From: Paraburkholderia antibiotica
Lineage (GTDB): Bacteria; Pseudomonadota; Gammaproteobacteria; Burkholderiales; Burkholderiaceae
Length of the DNA: 64,000 nt
Direction: 5' to 3'
Assembly (NCBI RefSeq): GCF_012927125.1
Contig: NZ_JABBFZ010000018.1
Coordinates: forward strand, 1 to 64,000
The first letter of the stretch is position 1, and each line of letters opens with the position of its first letter. Below, in pieces: positions 53,654-62,621 of the stretch. The position numbers were made by a program, and so were the translations under genes. The notes below the pieces were generated by a model, which was not told where the DNA came from, ran no database searches, and was given only the letters and a program-made list of their open reading frames with translations.

Positions 53654-54104
53654 GAAAACCTCCGTCGGAGTTGGCGGAACAGGTTGGCGGGAAGCGCGCA
53701 AAACAGCGGCGGATGACGGCGCACGGTAACGATAAGGACCGCGAAGCGTGGGACGGTGCCGGTGAGGCCGCGCTGGAACGTGAATGCAGTATGGTTCGCG
53801 GCAATGCCTTCGCCTATATGGATTAAGTGTTAGCTGATGGGTAAACTGCCGGGTAAACCTTCTGACGGATGACGCACTATTCGTCTGAAGAGTCGGCCTT
53901 CGCTGTAGAAGAAAACCGTGCGGGTGCTGCGTTGCGACACCCGGCTCGACCCGCGGTTTTGCCGGAGCGCCGGGGCGCCGCCTTGTCGGTGGTACTTCGT
54001 CTGCGCTTCGATTCGACGAAATTGCCATGCCCATGGCGATAAAAATGCATGAGATCGGAGTGGGGGCTGAAGCGCCGGCGCCGATCGACACAGGAGACCG
54101 CCCC
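53654..54104. other. Divergent control interval between sigma-like and kinase genes
   Basis: 451 bases between two divergent start codons with no supported gene. A long minus-strand frame continues through it but has no homology or ribosome site. No clear promoter elements were identified. Confidence 0.5.
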
Positions 54105-55967
54105 ATGCGGGCCGACCCGATCCAGCGTGCCATCGACGAAGACCTCGTGCGGGTGCTGTACGCGCAGGACCCGATCGCGTTCTTTTCGCACTGGTTTTCG
54201 ATTGCGGTGCTGGTGGCGATCTATTGGCCGCATGTGCCGTCGCCGCCGCTTTTCATCGCGTGCTTCGTTTTTTATGCGCTCGCCAATTGTGCGGGACTTG
54301 CGCTGTGGATCTGCAATCGCCGCTATCCGCAACGGGTGTCGCCGCGCGACTGGATCTATCTGCACGCGCTGCGCGGCGTGCTGCTTTACAGCGGACCGGG
54401 CTTTGCGGTGTGGTTCGCGTTCCAGAGTCCGCAGGCCGATCTGCCGCTGCTGCACACGGTGATGCTCGTGACGCTGGCGGCCGGCGTGTTCATGTCGAAT
54501 GGTTTCGACCTCCTGAATTTTTCGACGTCGATTCCGTTTCTGCTGTTGCCGTCGATCGTGCTGCATTTCGGTTCGCACACGTTCGATCGCACGATTCTGG
54601 CCATCGTGCTCGCGTTCTTCTTCTGCGCGATCAACGTCTACGCGATGAGCTATCGCAAGCTGTTTCGCCAGGTCGTGCAGGCGCGCGTCGATCAGCAGTA
54701 CCTCGCGGAATCGCTGGCGGCGCAAAAGCGCGTCGCCGAAGAGGCGAGTCTCGCGAAGACGCGCTTTTTCGCGGCGGCGAGCCACGATCTGCGCCAGCCG
54801 CTGCATGCGATCGGACTGCTCGCGGCGTCGCTGAACGATCCGGCGGCGACGCCCGCGCAGCACGCGAAGACCTCCGGGCACATCGTCTACAACGTCGAAG
54901 CGCTCAATCAGCTGTTCAATCAGGTGCTCGATCTCGCGCGCCTCGAAAGCGGCGTGACCCAGGTGATCCGGCTGCATTTCCGGCTCTCCGAACTGTTCGA
55001 GCGGGTCGGCAGTCAGTATCGTCCGCAGGCGGCGGCCAAGGGGCTCGCGCTGCGCATCGCGCCGACCACGATGGTCGTCTACGACGATCCGGTGCTGCTC
55101 GAACGCGTGCTCAGCAATCTGCTGTCGAACGCGGTGCGTTATACCGAGGAAGGCGCGATCTGGCTCGGCTTGCGGCGCGCGGGGCGACAGAAGGGTGGTT
55201 ATATCGAGGTGCGCGATTCGGGTGTCGGCATTGCGCCGGAAGAGCACGCTCGTATTTTCGAGGAGTTTTATCAGGTCGAGAATCCGCAGCGCGATGCGCG
55301 CCAGGGGCATGGTCTCGGGTTGCCGACCGTCAAGCGCCTCGTCGGTCTGCTCGGCGGCGAGCTGCAACTGCGTTCGGCGCCGGGACGCGGCTCGGTGTTC
55401 CGCTTTGCGGTGCAGGCGGGCGACGCGAGCGGCATCGTCGCGAGTCTGGACGATACGGTGGCGGGCGGACCGGCCGCGCAGGGGCGACGCGTGCTGTGCA
55501 TCGACGACGATCCGTCGATACTCGAAGGGCTCGCGAGTCTGCTCGAACGCTGGGGCTGCGAGGTACGCGGCACGCACGACGAAGCCGAGGCGCTCGCCGC
55601 GCTCGCGAGCGGCTTCGTGCCCGACGCGGTGCTGTGCGACTACCAGCTCGCCAATCGTCGCACCGGCGCGCAGGCGCTGACGGCGATGCGCGGCGCGCTC
55701 ACGCGCGCGGGGCACGCGAATGTCGTGACGGTGCTGATTACCGGCGATATGGCATCGGCGGAACTGGCGGCGCTCGCGTTGCAGGGGATTCCGGTGCTGC
55801 ACAAACCGGTGACGCCGGCGCGGTTGCGGCGCACGTTGGAGATGCTGTGGCAGCAGGCGGAGCTGGATAGCGGGCGAGCGGTGGTGGGGGGCGAAGGGCA
55901 GGCGGTGGATCGCACGGGCGACTCCGTCGGCGAATCGCGCCGGGCTGCGGGGGGCGTGGTGGATTGA
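54105..55967 (+). CDS. Hybrid sensor histidine kinase/response regulator
   Basis: A 620-residue protein. Five or six membrane helices (residues ~30-185) form the input domain. Next come HisKA with phospho-acceptor His227 in FFAAASHDLRQPLHA, HATPase with NLLSNAVRYTEEGAIWLGLRR, VRDSGVGIAPEEHARIFEEF and GHGLGLPTVKRL, and a C-terminal receiver domain (VLCIDDDPSILEGLASLLER, phosphorylated Asp in VLCDYQL). GGAGA stands before ATG 54105; an ATG at 54027 has none. It converges with a NarL-type regulator, its probable partner. The signal is unknown. Confidence 0.9.
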   Translation: MRADPIQRAIDEDLVRVLYAQDPIAFFSHWFSIAVLVAIYWPHVPSPPLFIACFVFYALANCAGLALWICNRRYPQRVSPRDWIYLHALRGVLLYSGPGFAVWFAFQSPQADLPLLHTVMLVTLAAGVFMSNGFDLLNFSTSIPFLLLPSIVLHFGSHTFDRTILAIVLAFFFCAINVYAMSYRKLFRQVVQARVDQQYLAESLAAQKRVAEEASLAKTRFFAAASHDLRQPLHAIGLLAASLNDPAATPAQHAKTSGHIVYNVEALNQLFNQVLDLARLESGVTQVIRLHFRLSELFERVGSQYRPQAAAKGLALRIAPTTMVVYDDPVLLERVLSNLLSNAVRYTEEGAIWLGLRRAGRQKGGYIEVRDSGVGIAPEEHARIFEEFYQVENPQRDARQGHGLGLPTVKRLVGLLGGELQLRSAPGRGSVFRFAVQAGDASGIVASLDDTVAGGPAAQGRRVLCIDDDPSILEGLASLLERWGCEVRGTHDEAEALAALASGFVPDAVLCDYQLANRRTGAQALTAMRGALTRAGHANVVTVLITGDMASAELAALALQGIPVLHKPVTPARLRRTLEMLWQQAELDSGRAVVGGEGQAVDRTGDSVGESRRAAGGVVD

Positions 55968-55992
55968 AGCCGGTGCAAGTTCAGGCAACCGC

Positions 55993-56787
55993 CTACAACG
56001 TCCTCCCCGCCTCCAGCCATCCATTGATCACCGCGATCGCGGTCGAGCGATTGTGCACACCGAGCGCCCGAAAGATCACCGATAGATGGACCTTGACCGT
56101 GCCCTCGGCGACGCCGAGATCGCGCGCGATCATCTTGTTGGTCCAGCCGCGATGCACGAGCCGCATGATGTCCTGCTGACGCGGCGACAGATTTTCCAGC
56201 AGATGCTGCTGATGCGGCTGCAGCGCTGGTAGCGTCGTGAGCGGTTCGATCTGGCCTGATGCGTTGGGCGCGGTCTGAGCGGCGACGCTGCGGGCTGCGC
56301 CTGCTACGCCCGCCACATCGCTATCCCTATGAGCTTGCGCATTCGCGCCCGCTGCACCACCGCCACTTGCCTGCGTCTCCCGCGACCCGAGCAGACTCAA
56401 CGCCTCCATCGGCACATACGCGCCGCCTGATAGCACCAGCTCGATGGCCTTCAGCATCACGCTGGCCGGCTGCCGCTTCGGCACGAAGCCGAGCGCGCCG
56501 GCGGCGAGCACCGCGCGCATTTCGTCGGGCGATTCTTCCGCCGACAGCACCACCACCGGCAGCGCCGGATTGGCCTTGAGCAGCGTTTCGAGTGAGCTCG
56601 CGCCGTTCATCCCCGGCATATGCAGATCGACGATCGCGAGATCGTGATTGGCGTCGGGGCGCGCGGCGCTTGCGAGGGTTTCCCAGCTATCGGCTTCATC
56701 GAACTGCGCGTCGGCATCGAAGCCGCGCAACATGCCTTTGACGCCTTGCCGGATCAGTTCATGGTCGTCGGCCACAAGAAACTTCAT
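55993..56787 (-). CDS. NarL/FixJ-family response regulator
   Basis: A 264-residue response regulator. The receiver domain starts KFLVADDHELIRQGV, has the phosphorylated Asp54 in AIVDLHMPG and Lys in FVPKRQPA. A Gly/Ala-rich linker of about 60 residues, longer than usual, leads to a LuxR-type helix-turn-helix (LSPRQQDIMRLVHRGWTNKMIARDLGVAEGTVKVH). It ends 25 bases from the convergent hybrid kinase gene and is probably its output protein. Next to cioAB it could govern the oxidase, as RoxSR does in Pseudomonas, which is only a guess. Confidence 0.9.
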   Translation of the reverse strand: MKFLVADDHELIRQGVKGMLRGFDADAQFDEADSWETLASAARPDANHDLAIVDLHMPGMNGASSLETLLKANPALPVVVLSAEESPDEMRAVLAAGALGFVPKRQPASVMLKAIELVLSGGAYVPMEALSLLGSRETQASGGGAAGANAQAHRDSDVAGVAGAARSVAAQTAPNASGQIEPLTTLPALQPHQQHLLENLSPRQQDIMRLVHRGWTNKMIARDLGVAEGTVKVHLSVIFRALGVHNRSTAIAVINGWLEAGRTL

Positions 56788-57109
56788 GATGTCTCCGCGA
56801 GTCGAGCCTGTCCGTTGAGGGCTGCCGCCGTTTCTGGAGTGCTTACTGCTGGTCCTCGTGACACGCATCATGGCCGGTCTTGCGCGCTGCCGTGCCGGTC
56901 GTCGGACCGGTGGCAGGCCGACTCGTCTGTCGCGAGCCGTGCGGTCTTTTCATCCTGTTCCGGATGTTAATGCAGGGAGGTCTCCCGCGCATAGGCGTCG
57001 GTTTGCTACGTAGACGAGCCGCACGGTCCGTTTTTTAAGCGCGGCGGCGCGCGTGTCAGCGGTTTATGCCGGCCGGATCGACGCGCGAGGCCGGGCTGAA
57101 ATCGCGCCG
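56788..57109. other. Interval between the regulator and the DUF2474 gene
   Basis: 322 bases with no supported gene. It should contain the promoter of the minus-strand response regulator and the end of the cio transcript. No clear hairpin with T tail was found. Confidence 0.5.
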
Positions 57110-57382
57110 CTATTTGACGGCGAATAACGTCGCATTCATCAGCAGTTTGAAGGCGAAACCGAGCGACATCGCGGCGGCCACGCCGCCGCACCACAGCATG
57201 GCGAACCAGAGCCAGCCCGGCAGTTTGCGCTTGCGCGAGGTCGAAGCGGCAGCGTGAGCAGCGACGTGAGCGGCGAGCGGCACGGAAGCCGCGGCGCAAA
57301 CTTCCTCGCTGGAATCCGCCGTGGGCATCCCGGCGCGAGCCCGCGCGCCGCGCGTTTCAGTGATAGTGATGTTGGTCGTCAT
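57110..57382 (-). CDS. DUF2474-like small bd-oxidase-associated protein
   Basis: A 90-residue protein whose C-terminal ~40 residues (RKLPGWLWFAMLWCGGVAAAMSLGFAF and following) form one membrane helix like that of DUF2474 proteins, small subunits found behind cydB in many bacteria. The N-terminal ~50 residues are an Ala-rich soluble extension not seen in the usual ~40-residue form. The start lies inside the end of cioB (26-base overlap), so the two are coupled. Internal starts could give the short form. Confidence 0.7.
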   Translation of the reverse strand: MTTNITITETRGARARAGMPTADSSEEVCAAASVPLAAHVAAHAAASTSRKRKLPGWLWFAMLWCGGVAAAMSLGFAFKLLMNATLFAVK

Positions 57383-58361
57383 GGCGCACCTTGCCTCGAA
57401 AGACCCAGTAACCCATCGTCGTGTACGCGATGATGATCGGCAGGATCACCGCCGCGCCGACCAGCGTGAAGGTCTGGCTGGTTCGTGGCGCGGCGGCCTC
57501 CCACAGCGTCATGCTCGACGGAATCGCGTACGGCCACAAACTGACCAGCAGGCCGAGATAGCCGAGCAGCACGAGCGTCAGCGCGAGCACGAACGGCGTG
57601 TTGTGATGCCGCGCGCTCACCGCGCGATGCATGAAGAACGCGCAGACCGCGACGAGGAACGGCACCGGCAGCAGACGGTAGAAAATCCCGTCATGGAACC
57701 AGCGTTGCGCGATGCCCGCGTCCATCAGCGGCGTCCACAGGCTGACCACCACGATGAAGCCGAGCAGTACCAGCGTGAGCGGCCACACCACGCGATGCAG
57801 GCGTCGCTGCAGATCGCCTTCGGTCTTCGCGACCAGCCAGCAGCAGCCGAGCAGCGCATAGGTCGCGACGAGGCCGAGGCCGGTCAGCAGGCTGAACGGC
57901 GTGAGCCAGCTGAACGCGTCGCCGGCATAGGCACCGTCGACGACCGGAATGCCTTGCAGGAACGCGCCGAGTACGATGCCCTGGAAGAACGTCGCGCCCG
58001 CCGAGCCGCCGATGAACGCAAGGTCCCACAGGTGCTTCGTGCGACGCGCCTTGGCGCGGATCTCGAACGACACGCCACGGAAAATCAGGCACACGAGCAT
58101 GAATACGAGCGGCAGATAGAGCGCCGACAGCACGGTCGCATAGACCACCGGAAACACCGCGAACAGCGCGGCGCCGCCGAGCACGAGCCAGGTTTCGTTG
58201 CCGTCCCACACCGGCGCGACCGTGTTCATCATCAGGTCGCGTTCCTTCTCGTCCGGGAAGAACGGGAAGACGATGCCGATGCCGAGGTCGAAGCCGTCCA
58301 GCACCACGTACATGAAAAGGCCTAGCGCGATGATCGCGGCCCATACGACGGTTACGTCCAT
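57357..58361 (-). CDS. cioB: Cyanide-insensitive terminal oxidase subunit II (CydB/CioB)
   Basis: A 334-residue membrane subunit with eight to nine helices. It shows the family N-terminus VWAAIIALGLFMYVVLDGFDLGIG and the conserved PVWDGNETWLVLGGAALFAVFP. It pairs with CioA to form a quinol oxidase. Starts 22 bases after the cioA stop and overlaps the DUF2474 gene. Confidence 0.93.
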   Translation of the reverse strand: MDVTVVWAAIIALGLFMYVVLDGFDLGIGIVFPFFPDEKERDLMMNTVAPVWDGNETWLVLGGAALFAVFPVVYATVLSALYLPLVFMLVCLIFRGVSFEIRAKARRTKHLWDLAFIGGSAGATFFQGIVLGAFLQGIPVVDGAYAGDAFSWLTPFSLLTGLGLVATYALLGCCWLVAKTEGDLQRRLHRVVWPLTLVLLGFIVVVSLWTPLMDAGIAQRWFHDGIFYRLLPVPFLVAVCAFFMHRAVSARHHNTPFVLALTLVLLGYLGLLVSLWPYAIPSSMTLWEAAAPRTSQTFTLVGAAVILPIIIAYTTMGYWVFRGKVRHDDQHHYH

Positions 58362-58383
58362 AGTCTTTCTCTTGATGCGTGGG

Positions 58384-59808
58384 TTAGACGGCGTCGATCA
58401 TCTGATCGGCGGCGGACAGTGGGCGGCGCGCGGTCTGCGCGGGCGTGGGTGGCGGCAGCTCGTGCGGATGGTCGTGCGACCCGCTGCCCGGCAGCGCCGG
58501 ACCTTTGCGCATCAGCTTCAGCATGTAGTAGATGCCGGTGCCGAACACGAGGAAATAGACGACCACGAAGGTCATCAGCGACAACCCGACCTGCTGCGCG
58601 GTGAGCGGCGACACCGCCTGCGACGTGCGCATCACGCCGTACACGACCCACGGCTGACGGCCCGCTTCGGTCGTGACCCAACCGGCCAGCAGCGTGATGA
58701 AGCCGCTCGGCCCCATCGCGACGCACAGGCGCTGGAACCATATCGCTTCGAACAGGCGGCCGCGGCGGCGCAGCACCCATGCGGCGATCGACATCGCGAT
58801 CATCAGCACGCCGAGCCCCGCCATGATGCGGAAGCTCCAGAACACCACGGTCGAATTCGGGCGGTCCTCCGGCGGGAATTCCTTCAGGCCGCGAATTTCG
58901 CCGTCCCAGCTATGCGTGAGAATCAGGCTGCCGAGGTGCGGAATCGATACCGCGTAGCGGGTGGTTTCGGCCTTCATGTCGGGGATGCCGAACAGGTTCA
59001 GCGCGGTGCCGCCTTTTTCGGTTTCCCACAGACCTTCGATCGCCGCGATCTTCGCCGGCTGATACTCGCGCGTGTTCAGACCATGCTGATCGCCGACGAA
59101 AGCCTGGATCGGCGTGAGGATCAGCAGCAGCCACAGCGCCATCGAGAACATTTTCTTCACGGCCGGATCGCGCCGGCCGCGCAGCAGATGCCACGCGCCG
59201 ACCGCCGCGACCACCAGCCCCGCGACGATGAACGCCGCGAGCGCCATATGCGCGAGACGGTACGGGAACGACGGATTGAAGATGATCTTGAACCAGTCGA
59301 GCGGCACGACCTGGCCATTGACGACTTCGAAGCCTTGCGGCGTCTGCATCCAGCTGTTCGATGCGAGAATCCAGAAGGTCGAGATCAGCGTGCCGATCGC
59401 GACCATCAGCGTCGCGCCGAAGTGTGCGCGCGGACTCACGCGCTGCCAGCCGAACAGCATGATGCCGAGGAAGCCCGCTTCGAGGAAGAACGCGGTCATC
59501 ACCTCGTACATCAGCAACGGACCGGTGACCGGGCCGGCGAAACTGGAGAAGCCCGACCAGTTGGTGCCGAACTGATAGCTCATCACGACGCCGGAAACGA
59601 CGCCCATACCGAAGGCGACCGCGAAGATTTTCGACCAGAACAGACAAAGATCTTTGTAATACGTCTTACCGGTTTGCAGCCAGCGCCATTCGAGCACGGC
59701 GATAAAACTGGCGAGGCCAATACTCAATGCGGGAAAAACGATATGAAAAGAAACAGTGAACGCGAATTGAATGCGGGCTAGATCGAATGCCGATATTGTG
59801 GAACTCAT
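58384..59808 (-). CDS. cioA: Cyanide-insensitive terminal oxidase subunit I (CydA/CioA)
   Basis: A 474-residue heme-bearing subunit. It contains the family start ARIQFAFTVSFHIVFPALSIGLA with the His ligand, GLNTREYQPAKIAAIEG, and GRQPWVVYGVMRTSQAVS at the C-terminal half. The short quinol-binding loop and length mark the CIO subgroup rather than E. coli CydA (522 residues). It oxidises quinol and reduces oxygen at high affinity. The C-terminus is His/Pro-rich. An FNR-type box lies 180 bases upstream. Confidence 0.93.
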   Translation of the reverse strand: MSSTISAFDLARIQFAFTVSFHIVFPALSIGLASFIAVLEWRWLQTGKTYYKDLCLFWSKIFAVAFGMGVVSGVVMSYQFGTNWSGFSSFAGPVTGPLLMYEVMTAFFLEAGFLGIMLFGWQRVSPRAHFGATLMVAIGTLISTFWILASNSWMQTPQGFEVVNGQVVPLDWFKIIFNPSFPYRLAHMALAAFIVAGLVVAAVGAWHLLRGRRDPAVKKMFSMALWLLLILTPIQAFVGDQHGLNTREYQPAKIAAIEGLWETEKGGTALNLFGIPDMKAETTRYAVSIPHLGSLILTHSWDGEIRGLKEFPPEDRPNSTVVFWSFRIMAGLGVLMIAMSIAAWVLRRRGRLFEAIWFQRLCVAMGPSGFITLLAGWVTTEAGRQPWVVYGVMRTSQAVSPLTAQQVGLSLMTFVVVYFLVFGTGIYYMLKLMRKGPALPGSGSHDHPHELPPPTPAQTARRPLSAADQMIDAV

Positions 59809-60612
59809 AAGCGTGTTGTGCGTGATAGCCGCGAGAGCGGACTTACGCGCGTCGACCGATGTCGGTGCGCACTGCTCGTGGCAGATGACGCCAGCGTAGG
59901 GGATCGAAGAAAATTGTGCTGCAACGCGACGTGCGTCAAAGAACCACGTTGTTTTCTCTAAAAGGCGCGAATTGATACTGCAAGTTCTTGATGGGCATCA
60001 ATTTTTGCCCGACAGATGAAGAGCGGTCGCTTCGCCCGTCGCTGAGGGGCTGCGTCAATCTGCGTCAGTCGATTGCGCCGCAGCAAACGGCGTCACCACA
60101 CTTCGCGCAGCCTGGTTCCGCATGCTTGTGTGCAAGGTCCGTCGTCAACCGACAATCGATCCATCCGAACCGACTTCCTGGATTCGCGCGCTAGCCAGGC
60201 GATTTTTTTACTTCTACGATGCTCGTTGCCGCATTGCCGCATTGCCGTTTCAGCGCGTTTCTTTTCTTTATTTGCTGCGCATTAGCCAATTCACCAGCCA
60301 GTTCGCTATTTGGGTCGTATTCGCCGTTTTTGCGTTAGGTGCGTTGAACTGCTATTGATTCCGGCTTCGTTCTGGATGTCGCTTTTTGCGCGTTGTCTCG
60401 CCTCGTCATTCAGCCGTAGGTCCTGCCGTGCCGCGATTGCGCAAACACGGCGAGCGGATTCGCACGGCGCCCGCGTATTGCTATCAACGCATTGCTATCA
60501 ATTCTGTCACGCATGACCGGCATGCTTTAACCACGGCTTCGGCTTTATTCCGCTTCATTGAGCTTCATCCCCCTGCCGGCGACGGCACACTTCATCCCTT
60601 AGGAGTCAGCAG
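59809..60612. other. Divergent interval between cioA and the hydrolase gene
   Basis: 804 bases without a supported gene. It carries the FNR-type site at 59988-60001 and the unseen promoters of cioA and the hydrolase. Some short open frames with hydrophobic ends occur near 60122-60358 but lack ribosome sites. Confidence 0.5.
59988..60001. promoter_or_regulatory. FNR/ANR-type box
   Basis: TTGAT-GGGC-ATCAA is a perfect match to the FNR/ANR/CRP-like anaerobic consensus TTGATNNNNATCAA. It lies 180 bases upstream of the cioA start. In pseudomonads cioAB is known to be regulated by ANR, so control of the oxidase by oxygen is plausible. Confidence 0.72.
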
Positions 60613-61434
60613 ATGAGCACGATTAAAACCAAAGACGGCACGTCGATTTTCTACAAGGACTGGGGCAAGGGACGCCCGGTCGTGTTTTCTCACGGCTGGC
60701 CGCTTACCGCCGATGCGTGGGATGCGCAGATGCTGTTTCTCGGCAGCAAGGGCTTTCGCGTGATTGCGCACGACCGGCGCGGCCACGGCCGCTCGGAGCA
60801 GCCGTGGGACGGCAACGATATGGACACCTATGCCGACGATCTGGCCGCGCTGATCGAGCATCTCGATCTGCAGGACGCGACGCTGGTCGGTCACTCGACG
60901 GGCGGCGGCGAGGTTGCGCACTACATCGGCCGGCATGGCACCGCGCGCGTCGCGAAGGCGGTGCTGATCGGCGCGGTGCCTCCGCTGATGCTGAAGACCG
61001 CGGGCAATCCGCTCGGCCTGCCGATCGACGTGTTCGACGGCATCCGCAAGGGCGTCGTCGACGATCGCTCGCAGTTCTTCAAGGATCTGGCGGTGCCGTT
61101 CCACGGCTATAACCGGCCGGGAGCGAAGGTCTCGCAGGGCGTGATCGATTCGTTCTGGCGCCAGGGCATGGCCGGTTCGATCAAGGGGCTGTACGAGTGC
61201 ATCAAGCAGTTCTCCGAAGTCGACTACACCGAAGACCTGAAGAAGATCGACGTGCCGACGCTGGTGCTGCACGGCGACGACGACCAGATCGTGCCGATCG
61301 ATGCAGCCGGCCGGCGCACCGCGGAAATCGTGAAGAACGCGACGCTGAAGGTTTATCCGGGCGGCCAGCACGGCATGTGCACGGTCGAGGCCGACAAGGT
61401 CAACGCCGATCTGCTCGAGTTCATCGGCGCCTGA
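60613..61434 (+). CDS. Alpha/beta hydrolase, non-heme chloroperoxidase/arylesterase-like
   Basis: A 273-residue hydrolase of the perhydrolase/arylesterase group (often labelled non-heme chloroperoxidase). It shows FSHGWPLTADAWD, the nucleophile Ser95 in VGHSTGGGE, the Asp region VLHGDDDQIVPID and the His in GGQHGM. AGGAG stands before the ATG. Natural substrate is unknown; members cleave esters and can catalyse peracid formation. Single gene with its own terminator. Confidence 0.88.
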   Translation: MSTIKTKDGTSIFYKDWGKGRPVVFSHGWPLTADAWDAQMLFLGSKGFRVIAHDRRGHGRSEQPWDGNDMDTYADDLAALIEHLDLQDATLVGHSTGGGEVAHYIGRHGTARVAKAVLIGAVPPLMLKTAGNPLGLPIDVFDGIRKGVVDDRSQFFKDLAVPFHGYNRPGAKVSQGVIDSFWRQGMAGSIKGLYECIKQFSEVDYTEDLKKIDVPTLVLHGDDDQIVPIDAAGRRTAEIVKNATLKVYPGGQHGMCTVEADKVNADLLEFIGA

Positions 61435-61450
61435 TGCGGTAGAAGGGCAA

Positions 61451-61492
61451 AACCCGTGCGGGCCGACTCCGCCCGCGCGGGTTCGTGTTTTT
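61451..61492 (+). terminator. Intrinsic terminator after the hydrolase gene
   Basis: AACCCGTGCGGGC (61451-61463) pairs with GCCCGCGCGGGTT (61471-61483) over 13 bp with a single G-U pair, followed by GTGTTTTT. Strong rho-independent form. Confidence 0.88.
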
Positions 61493-61663
61493 CCATTCGA
61501 TAACTGAACGAAGCCAATTCACGGAGGAAAGAAGCGGTCTAAGTTATACGATGTCGCATAAATAATCACTTCCTATCTCCTTGATCTATAAAGAGATAAT
61601 GGCTGAATCCTTGATGATTTAAGGGTAAATGCCTAGTTGAATTCCGCTTCTTCATCGTCGATA

Positions 61664-61677
61664 GTACGTTATCGTAC
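61664..61677. promoter_or_regulatory. Candidate operator upstream of the uronate genes
   Basis: GTACG-TTAT-CGTAC is a perfect 5-4-5 inverted repeat in an AT-rich control region (61500-61690) 105 bases before udh. The core shares TACGAT-like sequence with TTATACGATG near 61550, so a GntR-type regulator with two sites is possible. The regulator gene is not in the window. Confidence 0.4.
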
Positions 61678-61781
61678 AACTTGGGTGTGTTATGCGACGC
61701 GCACAGCGCGACTCCGCCGGCCGCTCAAGCTCTCCCTCTGTTCTCGGTAGACCTCGCGCGCGGCGCAGCAAAGGAACCCTT

Positions 61782-62576
61782 ATGAAGAAGATTGCCCTCA
61801 GTGGCGCCGGCGGTCAGCTCGGCTCCGTGGTACGTGCGGAATTCGTCGCGCGCGGCATTCCGTTGCGCTCGGCCGCGGGCTCGAAAACGCTCACGCCGCT
61901 GGTCGACGGCGAGGACGTGATGAACGGCGACCTGCGCGATCCGGCGATTGTCGACCGCCTGCTGAACGGCGTCGACGTGCTGATCCATTTCGCCGGCACC
62001 AGCGTCGAGCGTCCGCTGCCCGAGATCATCGAAAACAATCTGCGCGGTCTCGTCGAAGTCTACGAAGGCGCGCGCCGCAACGGCGTGAAGCGCATCGTGT
62101 TCGCGAGCTCGAATCACGCGATCGGCATGTATCCGGTCACCGAGCCTCTGAGCCTCGATTGCGAACTGCGCCCGGACGGCTTCTACGGTTTGTCGAAAGT
62201 GTGGGGCGAAGCGCTCGCGCGCATGTACTGGGACAAGCACGGCATCGAGAGCGTGTGCGTGCGGATCGGTAGCTGCCTCGAGAAACCGACCGAGCAGCGT
62301 CACCTGAGCACCTGGTTCGGCCACAAGGACCTGTTCCATTTCCTCGATCGCTGCATCGAAGCGCAAGACGTCGGCTTCCTGACCATCTGGGGCGTGTCGG
62401 CCAATACGCGCAGCTGGTGGGACAACAGCGGCGCCGCGCGTCTGGGCTACGAGCCGAAGCAGAACGCCGAGGACTACGCCGTGGAGATCGAGGCGCGCCC
62501 GAATCCGCTCGATGAGTTGTGCCAGCGCTTCCAGGGCGGCAGCTTCGTCGGCATCGACTATTCGCGCAAGGCTTAA
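61782..62576 (+). CDS. udh: Uronate dehydrogenase
   Basis: A 264-residue short-chain dehydrogenase/epimerase-fold enzyme. NAD-binding SGAGGQLG at residues 7-14, catalytic Tyr135 and Lys139 in YGLSK, and FASSNHAIGMYP in front of them are shared with uronate dehydrogenases (Udh, ~265 residues), which oxidise galacturonate or glucuronate to the aldarate lactone. The ATG at 61782 has AAGGA upstream. It is followed after 45 bases by an MFS carrier, consistent with uptake and oxidation of hexuronates. Confidence 0.87.
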   Translation: MKKIALSGAGGQLGSVVRAEFVARGIPLRSAAGSKTLTPLVDGEDVMNGDLRDPAIVDRLLNGVDVLIHFAGTSVERPLPEIIENNLRGLVEVYEGARRNGVKRIVFASSNHAIGMYPVTEPLSLDCELRPDGFYGLSKVWGEALARMYWDKHGIESVCVRIGSCLEKPTEQRHLSTWFGHKDLFHFLDRCIEAQDVGFLTIWGVSANTRSWWDNSGAARLGYEPKQNAEDYAVEIEARPNPLDELCQRFQGGSFVGIDYSRKA

Positions 62577-62621
62577 GTCCCGGGCACTTCGACGGGCAAT
62601 GCATCACGAGGAGACGTAGCA

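Noticed and set aside
53877..56024. A 715-codon frame antisense to the hybrid kinase
   Set aside because: Composition (Arg, His and Gln-rich) and lack of any motif fit the complementary strand of a GC-rich gene.
60122..60358. Small membrane protein gene between cioA and the hydrolase
   Set aside because: The open frame has a hydrophobic end but no ribosome site and no family resemblance; left as intergenic.
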